Source: Chloroflexota bacterium
GTDB lineage: Bacteria; Chloroflexota; Anaerolineae; Anaerolineales; Villigracilaceae
NCBI GenBank assembly: GCA_016234535.1
Contig: JACRBH010000160.1
Span: forward strand, 1-64,000
Length of the DNA: 64,000 bases
Direction of reading: 5' to 3'
Positions 33,253 to 41,406 of the stretch are shown here, one piece after another; the stretch's first letter is position 1; each line of letters opens with the position of its first letter. Below the pieces are notes generated by a model. It searched no databases. It was not told where the DNA came from and saw only the letters and a list, made by a program, of their open reading frames with translations. The position numbers were made by a program, and so were the translations under genes.

Positions 33253-34749
33253 ATGAAAATAAAAAGGAATTTTTCAGGTAAATTTTGGATACCTTGTTTT
33301 ATCTTGTATTGCGTGTTGGCAATTCTTGTCATGGTTTGGATTTATGCCAAACGTCTTGACGAGTCTTCCGTCACTTCCGTCAACCCATCCAAATCAACTT
33401 TCCTGGCAGCCTTTCCTGGCGCGGAGGGTTTTGGGACATCCACTCCCGGCGGAAGATACGGCAGAATTGTATTCGTCTTGAATTTGAACGATACAACGGA
33501 CGTCAATAGCGAGAATTATGAGGGTAGCTTGCGCTGGGCACTTGAGCGAACTTGGCCGGAGTATCCAGCCGATCCTTTCGGTCAAAGACGGATAATAATA
33601 TTTAAAGTCGGCGGGGTAATCCGTCTTGTTGACAGCTTGATTCTTAAACATCCCTTTGTCACAATAGCTGGTCAAACTGCCCCGGGAGATGGAATTACGC
33701 TTGATGGGAATGGAATGATTATTGCAACTCACGATGTGGTTATCAGGGGCATCAGGATTCGAGTGGGCGATCAGGGGCAGCCAACATGTTGTTTGGATGG
33801 CATTAATATCAGCACTGCTCATGCCAGTGACGACGTCTATAACATCGTAGTTGACCACAGTTCGGTGAGCTGGGCGATTGATGAAAACGTGTCAACCTGG
33901 ATTGATCCCGAAAAACCGTATACCGCTCGCGATATTACAATTCAATGGAATATTATTAGCGAAGGATTGCACAACAGTATTCATTTGGATGAAGGCGCCA
34001 CGGAAACTGACCCGCATAGTATGGGAGCTATTTTGGGACAGGATGGGACGAACATGACGATTCATCATAATATTTTTGCACACAACTGGGCCAGAAACCC
34101 GCGTATTTCCGGGATCGTTAATTCCGAGATTATAAATAACGTTATTTATGGATGGGGTAATGCGGCAGTGGAGATCAATCATGATAAAAATATTACTCAT
34201 GTTTTGAATAACTACTTTAAGGCGAATTCGGACTCGGGTCAGGAAGAGATCGTTTTGTCAGACCGAATGAATCCAGAGAGTGAAGTTTATATTGATGACA
34301 ACTTGACCTATGACCCACGTAATGGAGAAGGTTTAATCGAATCTCGCAACAAAATACCTGAAGGATTCAAGATTGTGCGAAAATTTCTTTTTGTGCCAAG
34401 TAATGTGGCGATGAGTTCTGCGGAAGTTGCGTATGAAGATGTACTGAGTTTTGCGGGTGCAATATATCCTGTCAGGGATGCGGTCGATCAGAGAATTGTC
34501 GATGAAGTAAAGGCTGGAACTGGAAGTATTATTGACAGTCAGAATCAGGTTGGGGGGTGGCCGACCTATCAGGGCGGTTTTTATCCACAAGATATGGATG
34601 GTGATGGGATTCCAAATGAGTGGGAGATTGCCCATGGAATTAATCCTGGTTTCGCTGGAGACGCCAGCAGCTATGGCATTCGAGCACCCAGTGGCTATAC
34701 ATGGATCGAGGAATATATCAATTCTTTAATAACTTTTCCGTTTCAATAA
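33253..34749 (+). CDS. Pectate-lyase-like right-handed beta-helix protein
   Basis: A 498-residue exported or membrane-anchored protein: one amino-terminal helix (about 11-30), then AAFPGAEGFGTSTPGGRYGR, the typical start of PL1-like pectate lyases, followed by beta-helix rungs (TIAGQTAPGDGITLDGNGM; NIVVDHSSVSWAIDENV; MTIHHNIFAHNWARNPRIS, with the catalytic-region RNPR). The carboxy end has MDGDGIPNEWEIAHG, a thrombospondin-3/dockerin-like calcium loop. It may cleave uronic-acid polymers, possibly the exopolysaccharide made by this locus for release or remodelling (inference). No strong ribosome site is visible next to the ATG. Confidence 0.85.
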   Translation: MKIKRNFSGKFWIPCFILYCVLAILVMVWIYAKRLDESSVTSVNPSKSTFLAAFPGAEGFGTSTPGGRYGRIVFVLNLNDTTDVNSENYEGSLRWALERTWPEYPADPFGQRRIIIFKVGGVIRLVDSLILKHPFVTIAGQTAPGDGITLDGNGMIIATHDVVIRGIRIRVGDQGQPTCCLDGINISTAHASDDVYNIVVDHSSVSWAIDENVSTWIDPEKPYTARDITIQWNIISEGLHNSIHLDEGATETDPHSMGAILGQDGTNMTIHHNIFAHNWARNPRISGIVNSEIINNVIYGWGNAAVEINHDKNITHVLNNYFKANSDSGQEEIVLSDRMNPESEVYIDDNLTYDPRNGEGLIESRNKIPEGFKIVRKFLFVPSNVAMSSAEVAYEDVLSFAGAIYPVRDAVDQRIVDEVKAGTGSIIDSQNQVGGWPTYQGGFYPQDMDGDGIPNEWEIAHGINPGFAGDASSYGIRAPSGYTWIEEYINSLITFPFQ

Positions 34750-34812
34750 TGGCCCTTGCATGGTAATTCAATATCAATTAACTATTGTGAGGATAAAACA
34801 TCCTTGTCGCTC

Positions 34813-35058
34813 ATGTACCTTGCTCAGGCAGAAATTCCCACGCCATCAGCTGAAGTCAAAGGGTTATTGTTGCTTGAGAAGGATGAAATTCATTGTTTGT
34901 GCCAAGAACCAACAATACTGGAACAATATCTAGGCTGGGGAGGCAGGGCAATATCGAAAGATGAATTCGATACGAGGCTTGTACTCGAACCATTTGCTCA
35001 ACTACGATTACAATCAAGGATCTTGAAGATTCCACCAGAAAACAAAGACGCCACCTAA
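34813..35058 (+). CDS. Small ORF ending in an attC-like half site
   Basis: An 81-residue reading frame from the ATG at 34813 (a TTG at 34756 would add 19 residues). The product, starting MYLAQAEIPTPSAEVKGLLL, matches no family I know. Its TAA stop is embedded in ACCTAAC, the R''-like heptamer of an attC-like element, which is how many integron cassettes end. It lies just after the pectate-lyase-like gene. Coding is plausible but unproven. Confidence 0.4.
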   Translation: MYLAQAEIPTPSAEVKGLLLLEKDEIHCLCQEPTILEQYLGWGGRAISKDEFDTRLVLEPFAQLRLQSRILKIPPENKDAT

Positions 35059-35156
35059 CAAGGCGGGGCTGGATGTGGAAAAGCCTGCACGGCGCATTTT
35101 TCTGTCTTCAGGCATCTTCCACATTTACCCGCACGTCACTATCCCGCAACTTCGGA
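35053..35156 (+). repeat. attC-like half site and hairpin
   Basis: R''-like ACCTAAC (35053-35059), then AAGGCGGGGC as in attC sites; atgtggaa and ttccacat plus gcctg and caggc can pair into a stem. No clear GTTRRRY heptamer closes it; CCGCAACTTCGGAT near 35144-35157 is the nearest candidate. Probably decayed. Confidence 0.4.
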
Positions 35157-35237
35157 TTCTTACCTTGCAACACTTACTTCAACACGCAAATATCAGTGTG
35201 AAAAAACTTGGATATCTTAGAAACCCCGAGTTCTCAT

Positions 35238-36581
35238 TTACGGATACACCCTCTTGATTGTCCTCGGGAAGGCAATCGCCTCGCGGACATGTTCGATGCC
35301 GCAAATCCACGATGTGACTCGTTCCGTGCCCATGCCGAAGCCTGAGTGAGGGACTGAGCCGTACTTCCGCAAATCCAGATACCACTTGAACGCCTCTTCA
35401 GGAAGTTTCTGGTCGCGGATGCGCTGGAGCAGGGCATCTGGGTCGCTGATGCGTTCGGAGCCGCCGCAGATCTCGCCGTAGCCTTCGGGAGCGAGCAAAT
35501 CCACGCTCTTGCAAACTTCGGGACGGTCCGGCCACGGTTCCATGTAAAAGGCCTTGACCGCAGTTGGGTAGCCATAGACGAAAACTGGCTTGTCGAATTG
35601 CTGTGTGATGGCCGTCTCGTGCGGCGCGCCGAAGTCAATACCCCAATCGAATTTGAGCAATTCCTTCTTTTCGGGGTCTGTTTCTTTTTCATACATTTCC
35701 TGTAACATCTTTGCCGCATCATCATAGGAAATGCGCGGGAAGGGTGCTTTGATATTTTCCAGTTTCGAGATGTCACGCCCAAGGGATTTCAACTCAGGCA
35801 TACGGTCACGCAAGACGCGCTGAACGATGTGGGTCAGCATCTGCTCCTCGACTTCCATCAGACCATCCAGATCGCAGAAGGCAATCTCAGGTTCGAGCAT
35901 CCAGAACTCGGTCAGGTGGCGGCGCGTTTTTGACTTCTCCGCGCGGAAGGTGGGGCCGAAGCAGTAGACTTTTCCAAAAGCGAAAATATTTGCCTCGTTA
36001 TAAAGCTGTCCAGTTTGCGCGAGATAGGCTTTGCCTTCATCGAAATATTCAGTTTCAAAAAGAGTGGTTGTGCCTTCGGCTGCGGCAGGCGTGAGGATGG
36101 GCGTATCCATCGCGATGAAGCCGTTGGTATCGAGCCATTCGCGGGTTGCCGCCATGACCGTGGCGCGCACACGCAGGATCGCCCATTGACTCTGCATCCG
36201 AATCCACAGGTGACGGTTATCGAGCGCAAAATCCACGCCATGATCTTTGAGCGACATGGGATAGTCCAGACCCGCTTCCTGTACGATCTCGATCTGTTTA
36301 ACGCCGACTTCATATCCGCCAGGGATGCCGGGCGCGCGCTTATCCTCGCGGACAGCTCCTGTGATGATGACAGACGACTCTTGCGGCAGACGCACAACCC
36401 TGTCGAAAACCTCGGGCTCAAGGTCGCCTTTGAAGGCGACGCATTGTACAAAGCCAGAGCCATCGCGCACAAGCAAAAAGACGAGCTTGCCTTTATCTGT
36501 GCGATTGTAAACCCAGCCCTTGATGGTAACTTCCTGTCCAACGTGATTTGAAATTTGTGTAACGCTGATATGTTCAGCCAT
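35238..36581 (-). CDS. asnS: Asparaginyl-tRNA synthetase
   Basis: A 447-residue class IIb synthetase that charges tRNA-Asn with asparagine. Residues 1-110 are the OB-fold anticodon domain ([20 protein letters not shown]). The catalytic core shows motif 2 in [20 protein letters not shown] and motif 3 in [15 protein letters not shown], and the [13 protein letters not shown] segment is typical of AsnRS rather than AspRS. Length is normal. ATG 36581 has GAGG five bases upstream; the longer frame from 36863 is not needed. Divergent from a lipoprotein gene; ATTATATAAT at 36630-36639 may hold -10 boxes for one or both. Confidence 0.95.
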   Translation of the reverse strand: MAEHISVTQISNHVGQEVTIKGWVYNRTDKGKLVFLLVRDGSGFVQCVAFKGDLEPEVFDRVVRLPQESSVIITGAVREDKRAPGIPGGYEVGVKQIEIVQEAGLDYPMSLKDHGVDFALDNRHLWIRMQSQWAILRVRATVMAATREWLDTNGFIAMDTPILTPAAAEGTTTLFETEYFDEGKAYLAQTGQLYNEANIFAFGKVYCFGPTFRAEKSKTRRHLTEFWMLEPEIAFCDLDGLMEVEEQMLTHIVQRVLRDRMPELKSLGRDISKLENIKAPFPRISYDDAAKMLQEMYEKETDPEKKELLKFDWGIDFGAPHETAITQQFDKPVFVYGYPTAVKAFYMEPWPDRPEVCKSVDLLAPEGYGEICGGSERISDPDALLQRIRDQKLPEEAFKWYLDLRKYGSVPHSGFGMGTERVTSWICGIEHVREAIAFPRTIKRVYP

Positions 36582-36781
36582 GAAAACCTCATTTAAGTTC
36601 GATTGGAATTGATCTTGTTGCCGGCGCTTATTATATAATGAAAAACCATTTGCAGAGTGCCGCACCTGCCATAGGTTTTTCCCGAAACCTGCCGTCAAAA
36701 CTTTCGGCGTCATTAGCTGTGTTGTTGTAAAATGGATGGGAAAATTTTGTTTCGTAGTATTATTGCAAAACGAGGTATTCA

Positions 36782-37453
36782 ATGCGCAGGTCACTCCATA
36801 TTTTGATTTCAACGATGATCCTATTACAGGCATGTTCCAGCCTCCCTTTCCAAAGGGTCGCAAATACAGCAGCTCCCACCGCCACGGTCACGTTGACCCG
36901 TCCCCCCACAGCCACACCACCGGCCACCATCACACCGACCATCACTCCTTCGCCGACAATCCTGCACTTCCCAACCCAGGATCCGAACCTGCCGACAGCC
37001 ACTTTTATACCAGTCCCTATTTTTATCGGGAGTCAAACTGCCACGTCCGCTCCATTGCCGGGCGTTACTCCATTCTCAACCATATTCGTGCCCGGCGGCG
37101 GATTCTACTCCGTTGAAATCTCAGAGAATAGGATCTTTTGGGGCGGCTGCAAACCAAACAAGGCGAAGGTCATTGCGAAGGTCGAAGATCCGAAGGAAGT
37201 CGTCAGTGTGGTGATCTTTGTCCAGCTTAAATCAGCGCTCAAGGAGGATTACACCCCGTGGAGCACCGGCGACGTTATGTTCAACTATCGCGATGGGACT
37301 TTTTCCTACACGTTGCAGGGAAACGAGATCGAAGGTCATAACAACTATAGGGCCTCATTGATCAGGTTTCAATTGGTGGCGGTAAATGATGCGGGAAAGG
37401 AAATAGGCCGCACCATAATCTATCAACTCATTGGCCTTTCACCGTGCATGTGA
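36782..37453 (+). CDS. Secreted lipoprotein with Thr/Pro linker (paralogue 1)
   Basis: A 223-residue lipoprotein: signal peptide and lipobox LLQAC (cysteine at residue 18), a Thr/Pro/Ala-rich linker (about 30-95), then a domain of about 115 residues with [27 protein letters not shown], a central [11 protein letters not shown] strand and [16 protein letters not shown]. Two cysteines (about 127 and 222) may form a disulfide. The same domain order and motifs (NGCQPTSVKI, FYVVLFVRFK, EIGRTGIFGERLTLLDC) occur in the next gene, so these are tandem paralogues. An envelope protein of unknown role, probably an Ig-like fold. Confidence 0.78.
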   Translation: MRRSLHILISTMILLQACSSLPFQRVANTAAPTATVTLTRPPTATPPATITPTITPSPTILHFPTQDPNLPTATFIPVPIFIGSQTATSAPLPGVTPFSTIFVPGGGFYSVEISENRIFWGGCKPNKAKVIAKVEDPKEVVSVVIFVQLKSALKEDYTPWSTGDVMFNYRDGTFSYTLQGNEIEGHNNYRASLIRFQLVAVNDAGKEIGRTIIYQLIGLSPCM

Positions 37454-37491
37454 CCTGAATTGACGCCCCTCAAAAAGGAATTCATCCTGCC

Positions 37492-38199
37492 ATGAAAAAA
37501 ATTAGTATTTTTCTGATCTGCGCCATCCTGCTTTCCTCCTGTTCGCTGACGTTGGAACAGCTCTTTTTGCTTCCCGTTCCAACGGGAACACCGTTACCCA
37601 CTTCGACAAACATTCCAACAGATACGCCCACCTTAACGCCCATCATTCCAACATTGACTTATACCGTAACCCCAACCCTGGTGGGTATAAAAACAGAAAC
37701 CACCACTCCTGAGTTCACCTCCACGGTTATATCTCCAACACCAACGATAATAATAACGCCGAACACTCCCACTCCGACCATTGAAATGAAAGGCTTCCTC
37801 ACGGTTATTCTTTCCGACCCGATATTTTATAAGGGGAATGGCTGCCAGCCGACCTCCGTAAAGATCACCGCCCAGGCCACAGATTATCTAAGCACTTTTT
37901 ATGTGGTGCTTTTTGTGCGCTTCAAGGTGAAGCAATCAGATGCAAAAAGCGAATGGACAAGAATAGCGATCCCGTCAAAGGATTATTCGGGAACCTTCAC
38001 GCATGAATTGATCCCAGACGAAATCAAAAGCGTCTCCCACTACCACAATGCCTGGGTCCAGTATCAATTCGTTGCGTTCAATTCCCTAAACATCGAGATC
38101 GGGCGGACCGGTATTTTTGGCGAACGGCTCACCCTTTTGGACTGCGTCCCGACGACCACTCCAACTTTATCCCCAACTCCAACCATCCTGAAACCGTGA
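37492..38199 (+). CDS. Secreted lipoprotein with Thr/Pro linker (paralogue 2)
   Basis: A 235-residue lipoprotein: MKKISIFLICAILLSSCS signal peptide with lipidated cysteine at residue 17, a long Thr/Pro/Ile linker (about 30-100), a domain homologous to that of the preceding gene (residues about 103-222, with NGCQPTSVKITAQ and LTLLDC cysteines), and a short second Thr/Pro tail (PTTTPTLSPTPTILKP). It lies 38 bases after paralogue 1 and shares one base with the sirtuin gene start, so all three are likely co-transcribed. Confidence 0.78.
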   Translation: MKKISIFLICAILLSSCSLTLEQLFLLPVPTGTPLPTSTNIPTDTPTLTPIIPTLTYTVTPTLVGIKTETTTPEFTSTVISPTPTIIITPNTPTPTIEMKGFLTVILSDPIFYKGNGCQPTSVKITAQATDYLSTFYVVLFVRFKVKQSDAKSEWTRIAIPSKDYSGTFTHELIPDEIKSVSHYHNAWVQYQFVAFNSLNIEIGRTGIFGERLTLLDCVPTTTPTLSPTPTILKP

Positions 38200-38942
38200 T
38201 GGATTTTCCGTCTGACCTGATTCTTTTTTTGAGGAAAAGCACCCGCGTCTCTGTCTTAACGGGAGCTGGCGCCTCACAAGAAAGCGGACTCCGCACTTTT
38301 AGAGATGCCCAGTCCGGGCTATGGGCACAGTACCGTCCCGAAGACCTGGCCTCACCTGACGCTTTCGCGCGCGACCCCAAACTCGTCTGGGATTGGTACG
38401 CCTTTCGACGCGAAGCCATAAAAGCCGTGCGGCCCAACCCTGGTCATTACGCGCTCGCGGAGATGGAAAAGAAAATCCCCGAATTCACCCTCATCACCCA
38501 AAACGTGGACGGCCTGCATCGTTTGGCAGGCAGCGTGAACGTGCTCGAATTGCACGGCAATATTTTACGCGTGCGTTGTTCAGACTGTGGCACATTTACC
38601 GAAACATGGGGCAGTGACCTTGAGTCTGTCCCGCGCTGTGCATATTGCAACGGACTGTTACGCCCCGACGTGGTCTGGTTCGGAGAATCTCTGCCGCGCG
38701 CGGAATTGGAAGCCGCAGTGATGGCTTCCCGTAAATCACAAGTCTTCTTTTCGATTGGGACATCAGGCGTAGTTCAGCCCGCTGCCGCGCTGGCTTATGC
38801 CGCGCGGAATAACGGCTCTGTAGTAGTGGAGATCAACGCCGAACCCACCCCGCTCACCCCAAAAGTGGATTTTGCTTTTCATGGAAAGTCAGGAGAAATT
38901 CTGCCAGAGTTGGTGAGGGCGGTTTTGGGAGTATCTGCGTAA
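38199..38942 (+). CDS. Sirtuin NAD-dependent protein deacylase
   Basis: A 247-residue class III sirtuin. TGAGASQESGLRTFRDAQSG is the NAD loop, TQNVDGLH the nicotinamide pocket, H119 in LELHGN the catalytic base, and two cysteine pairs (CSDC and CAYC) bind zinc. Y67 and R70 in WDWYAFRR match the YxxR pair that gives SIRT5/CobB-type enzymes preference for succinyl and malonyl lysine, so desuccinylation is likely as well as deacetylation. ATG 38199 overlaps the preceding stop by one base; a GTG at 38196 is an alternative. Confidence 0.93.
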   Translation: MDFPSDLILFLRKSTRVSVLTGAGASQESGLRTFRDAQSGLWAQYRPEDLASPDAFARDPKLVWDWYAFRREAIKAVRPNPGHYALAEMEKKIPEFTLITQNVDGLHRLAGSVNVLELHGNILRVRCSDCGTFTETWGSDLESVPRCAYCNGLLRPDVVWFGESLPRAELEAAVMASRKSQVFFSIGTSGVVQPAAALAYAARNNGSVVVEINAEPTPLTPKVDFAFHGKSGEILPELVRAVLGVSA

Positions 38943-38980
38943 GGATTTATCTTTATTAATAACTCACCTTACGCAGTAAC

Positions 38981-39019
38981 GCGAGATTTATCTCGCAAAA
39001 TGGGCGACATAAATGTCGC
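38981..39019. repeat. Two short palindromes, GCGnnn-TTTA/TAAA-nnnCGC type
   Basis: gcgagatttatctcgc (38981-38996) and gcgacataaatgtcgc (39004-39019), each two six-base arms around TTTA or TAAA. The second recurs twice at 41352-41397 and the design recurs at 5311-5326. Confidence 0.75.
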
Positions 39020-39102
39020 GCTACAGGCTGGACGAAGAACCTATACGATTATCTCAGAGACACTTCGTTTGCACTCAGGGAATCAAGATTGAGTGCATAA
39101 AG

Positions 39103-39131
39103 TTTACAGTCACCCGCTTCGTGAAAGCAAC
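39103..39131. repeat. Degenerate copy of the 3754-3796 hairpin
   Basis: acagtcacccgcttcgtgaa here matches acagtcacccgcttcgcgaa of the terminator hairpin at 3754-3796 with one change; the right arm (agcaactataaact) has decayed but still pairs partly with agtttacagt. Suggests that the hairpin is an interspersed repeat. Confidence 0.55.
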
Positions 39132-39145
39132 TATAAACTTTGTAT

Positions 39146-40015
39146 TTATGGTTCGCGCAATTCGAAATTATCGAATTCAAATGTGGCTTGCAAGTCAGGC
39201 TCGTGCATTTGAAAAGCAATTGCGACTGTCCCTTTTTGGATGTGGTCGTCGGTCGCTTCGCCTGCATATTGATCGTTGATAAAGAACAAGAAATATGAAC
39301 CTTTTGCGATCACGGTCAGGCGGTTGGCATTTTCCCGCAAAATGACGGGTGATACGGTGAACTCGATCAGGTCAATCCATTGGTTGTCATAGTTAAGTAT
39401 GACGAAGAAACCATCATCATCAACGCCGAAATAATAAAAATTGCCGTCGATATCTTGTCTGAAGACCAACCCTGAATCGGATAAGGACGACCCGTCTGTC
39501 CGCTGGGTTTCGACTGACAACGAAAAATCGCTGACGGATGTTGTGTCCGCTGGGACCCAGGCGATGAAGCTCTTTTTGGATGTGGCGTTCCATTGATATT
39601 TTCCGTTCGTGATCTTGCGAAAGATTTTTAAGCGCTCGCTGTCATCAGTCCCGGATACCCAGTTATTTTCGTCTGTGTCAAAAGTATCCAGCATCAGAAC
39701 ATTCCACTGGCTCGCGGATTCTGTCGCCTGCGCTTGAATAACTTGCATTGTTGCCGTACTCCGAATCACTTGCTGGGTGGCGGTCAAGTTCGGTGTTGGA
39801 GTTGGCGTAAGGGTAGGTGTTGGTGTAAGTGTTGGAGTCAACGTGGCTGTCGGCGACGGGAAATACTGGTCAGACAGTGAGAGTTGGTTCGGCTGAAAAA
39901 AGACGAATGCAGAGATGAACAATAAGCATGTTAATCCTGTCACTGAAAAAAGGACAGCCAGTGTAATGACTCGCCTGCCAGAATTTTCTTCGAATGTTTG
40001 ATTTGCATCATTCAT
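39146..40015 (-). CDS. Membrane-anchored protein with Thr/Pro stalk and lectin-like domain
   Basis: A 289-residue protein with one membrane helix (about 17-41), a Thr/Pro stalk (TLTPTLTPTPTLTPTPTPN, about 58-77) and a beta-rich domain (105-287). The latter has NVLMLDTFDTDENNWVSGTD, DSGLVFRQDIDGNFYYFGVD and a closing ATFEFDNFELRE, a layout like the DUF1080/LamG concanavalin-type fold seen in many Chloroflexota surface proteins. It may bind carbohydrate outside the cell (inference). It ends next to the repeat-rich region 38943-39145 and is followed upstream by a PrsW-type protease. Confidence 0.72.
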   Translation of the reverse strand: MNDANQTFEENSGRRVITLAVLFSVTGLTCLLFISAFVFFQPNQLSLSDQYFPSPTATLTPTLTPTPTLTPTPTPNLTATQQVIRSTATMQVIQAQATESASQWNVLMLDTFDTDENNWVSGTDDSERLKIFRKITNGKYQWNATSKKSFIAWVPADTTSVSDFSLSVETQRTDGSSLSDSGLVFRQDIDGNFYYFGVDDDGFFVILNYDNQWIDLIEFTVSPVILRENANRLTVIAKGSYFLFFINDQYAGEATDDHIQKGTVAIAFQMHEPDLQATFEFDNFELREP

Positions 40016-40026
40016 GTTTCACCTTT

Positions 40027-41322
40027 TTACTTGACGACTCCCTGTAGCAGGGACTGGATCGAGTCCCATGCGGGGCTGAGCGTGGCTCCAATGGGGATGA
40101 TGATCAGGGCGCAGGCCAAAGCCCAAACGGCGATGATTCTTTTCGAAACAGAAACAGGCGCGAGGTCGGGGGTGACGCGTTCACTAATCTCATTGACGAT
40201 TCTTCGCAGCAGCCACCAAAGTCCAGCAGAGAGCAGGACCAAATATCCGATCAATAAAACATTTAACGTCTCGCCGTAAATGGAAAGGGATGGGCCATCG
40301 CCGGCGAAGTAATCCAGCCCTGTGAGATATACCAATGGTTCGAAGCCGCCGTTCCAAAGGGTGTGCAGACCGACAGACAGCAGATACGCCTTGAAGAGTT
40401 TTCCAGCGCCGCCTTCGCGCATACGGAACCAGCCAAGGGCGATGATGCCCGTGCCGATGGGGTGCAGGACAGAGCCGATGGAACGCAGGAGGGTGATGCC
40501 GCCCCAGGCCCAGCCGTTGGATTGGGCATACAAGCCTTCGTAAAGCATGTTTTCAAGAATGGCAAACCCCGCGCCGCTTGCGAGACCGATTGCAAAAGCC
40601 TGACGTTCATTTTTAATTCGGTCACGGCCAAAGATGGGAATGCCGAGGGCTTTGGCGAACTCTTCGGGGATGGGCGCTTCCACTGCTGTGACAGCCAGAA
40701 AGACGAGAATCAAAGGCGATTCAAAGAGCCTTTCGATAAAGCCCGGCGCACCCCAGCCCAACTCGGCGAAACCGCCTGCGAGATACCAGAATGGTTCAAG
40801 CAAAAGATAGGCAAGATAGGGCAGGGTCATTTCGAGCAGGATCGCCACGAAGATGGCGAGTGTGCTTCCGCAGATAAAGGCGAGACTTGCCTGCCGCCAT
40901 GTGACCGGCCAGTTCAGCCCGCGGAAGGCCCAGGCCAAAACTGCAAAAGCGGAAAGCGCCGCGCCAAGCACGAACAAAGGCGGGAATAGAAATTCTATGG
41001 CAATATTTAAATTGATGATGAGATTCCCCAATGCAAGCACCAGCGCGAGAGCGATCCAGAAAAGATAAAAGGCGGGCAGTTTGAGCGGATTGGAAACACG
41101 GCCTGAGATCGAACCAAGTCCGTGGACGATGGCGAGCACACCGCAGAAGAGACCGAGATACACAGCGGCAATGTCGCCAAGTTGGTAGGCGAGGATATTT
41201 TCAAAGGGAACAAGGGCGGGCATTCCAAGATAGCCGACCAGCGCGACTGCGCCTGCCAATGTCAATAATCCGCCAACGATGACGGCGATATAAGCCCAGA
41301 ACTTTGACGGTGTTGAGTTCAT
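40027..41322 (-). CDS. PrsW-family intramembrane metalloprotease
   Basis: A 431-residue polytopic protein. The PrsW motifs are present: EAPIPEEFAKALGI (EExxK), GFAILENMLY (second Glu), HPIGTGIIALGW and GLHTLWNGG (metal-binding His). PrsW in Bacillus makes the first cut of an anti-sigma factor during envelope stress. Here the substrate is unknown, and the extra amino- and carboxy-terminal helices make it longer than PrsW of Bacillus (about 220 residues). ATG 41322 has GAGGAA upstream. It lies between a stalked surface protein and a giant membrane protein, all on the minus strand. Confidence 0.88.
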   Translation of the reverse strand: MNSTPSKFWAYIAVIVGGLLTLAGAVALVGYLGMPALVPFENILAYQLGDIAAVYLGLFCGVLAIVHGLGSISGRVSNPLKLPAFYLFWIALALVLALGNLIINLNIAIEFLFPPLFVLGAALSAFAVLAWAFRGLNWPVTWRQASLAFICGSTLAIFVAILLEMTLPYLAYLLLEPFWYLAGGFAELGWGAPGFIERLFESPLILVFLAVTAVEAPIPEEFAKALGIPIFGRDRIKNERQAFAIGLASGAGFAILENMLYEGLYAQSNGWAWGGITLLRSIGSVLHPIGTGIIALGWFRMREGGAGKLFKAYLLSVGLHTLWNGGFEPLVYLTGLDYFAGDGPSLSIYGETLNVLLIGYLVLLSAGLWWLLRRIVNEISERVTPDLAPVSVSKRIIAVWALACALIIIPIGATLSPAWDSIQSLLQGVVK

Positions 41323-41351
41323 TTTATGTTCCTCTTCACTAAAACGGTAGC

Positions 41352-41397
41352 GCGACATTTATGTCGCTGCTATAACAGAAGGCGACATAAATGTCGC
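41352..41397. repeat. Paired short palindromes between membrane-protein genes
   Basis: gcgacatttatgtcgc (41352-41367) and gcgacataaatgtcgc (41382-41397), each self-complementary and each other's variant, so the pair can fold as two small hairpins or one long one with loop tgctataacagaag. Confidence 0.75.
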
Positions 41398-41406
41398 GGT
41401 ACTTAT

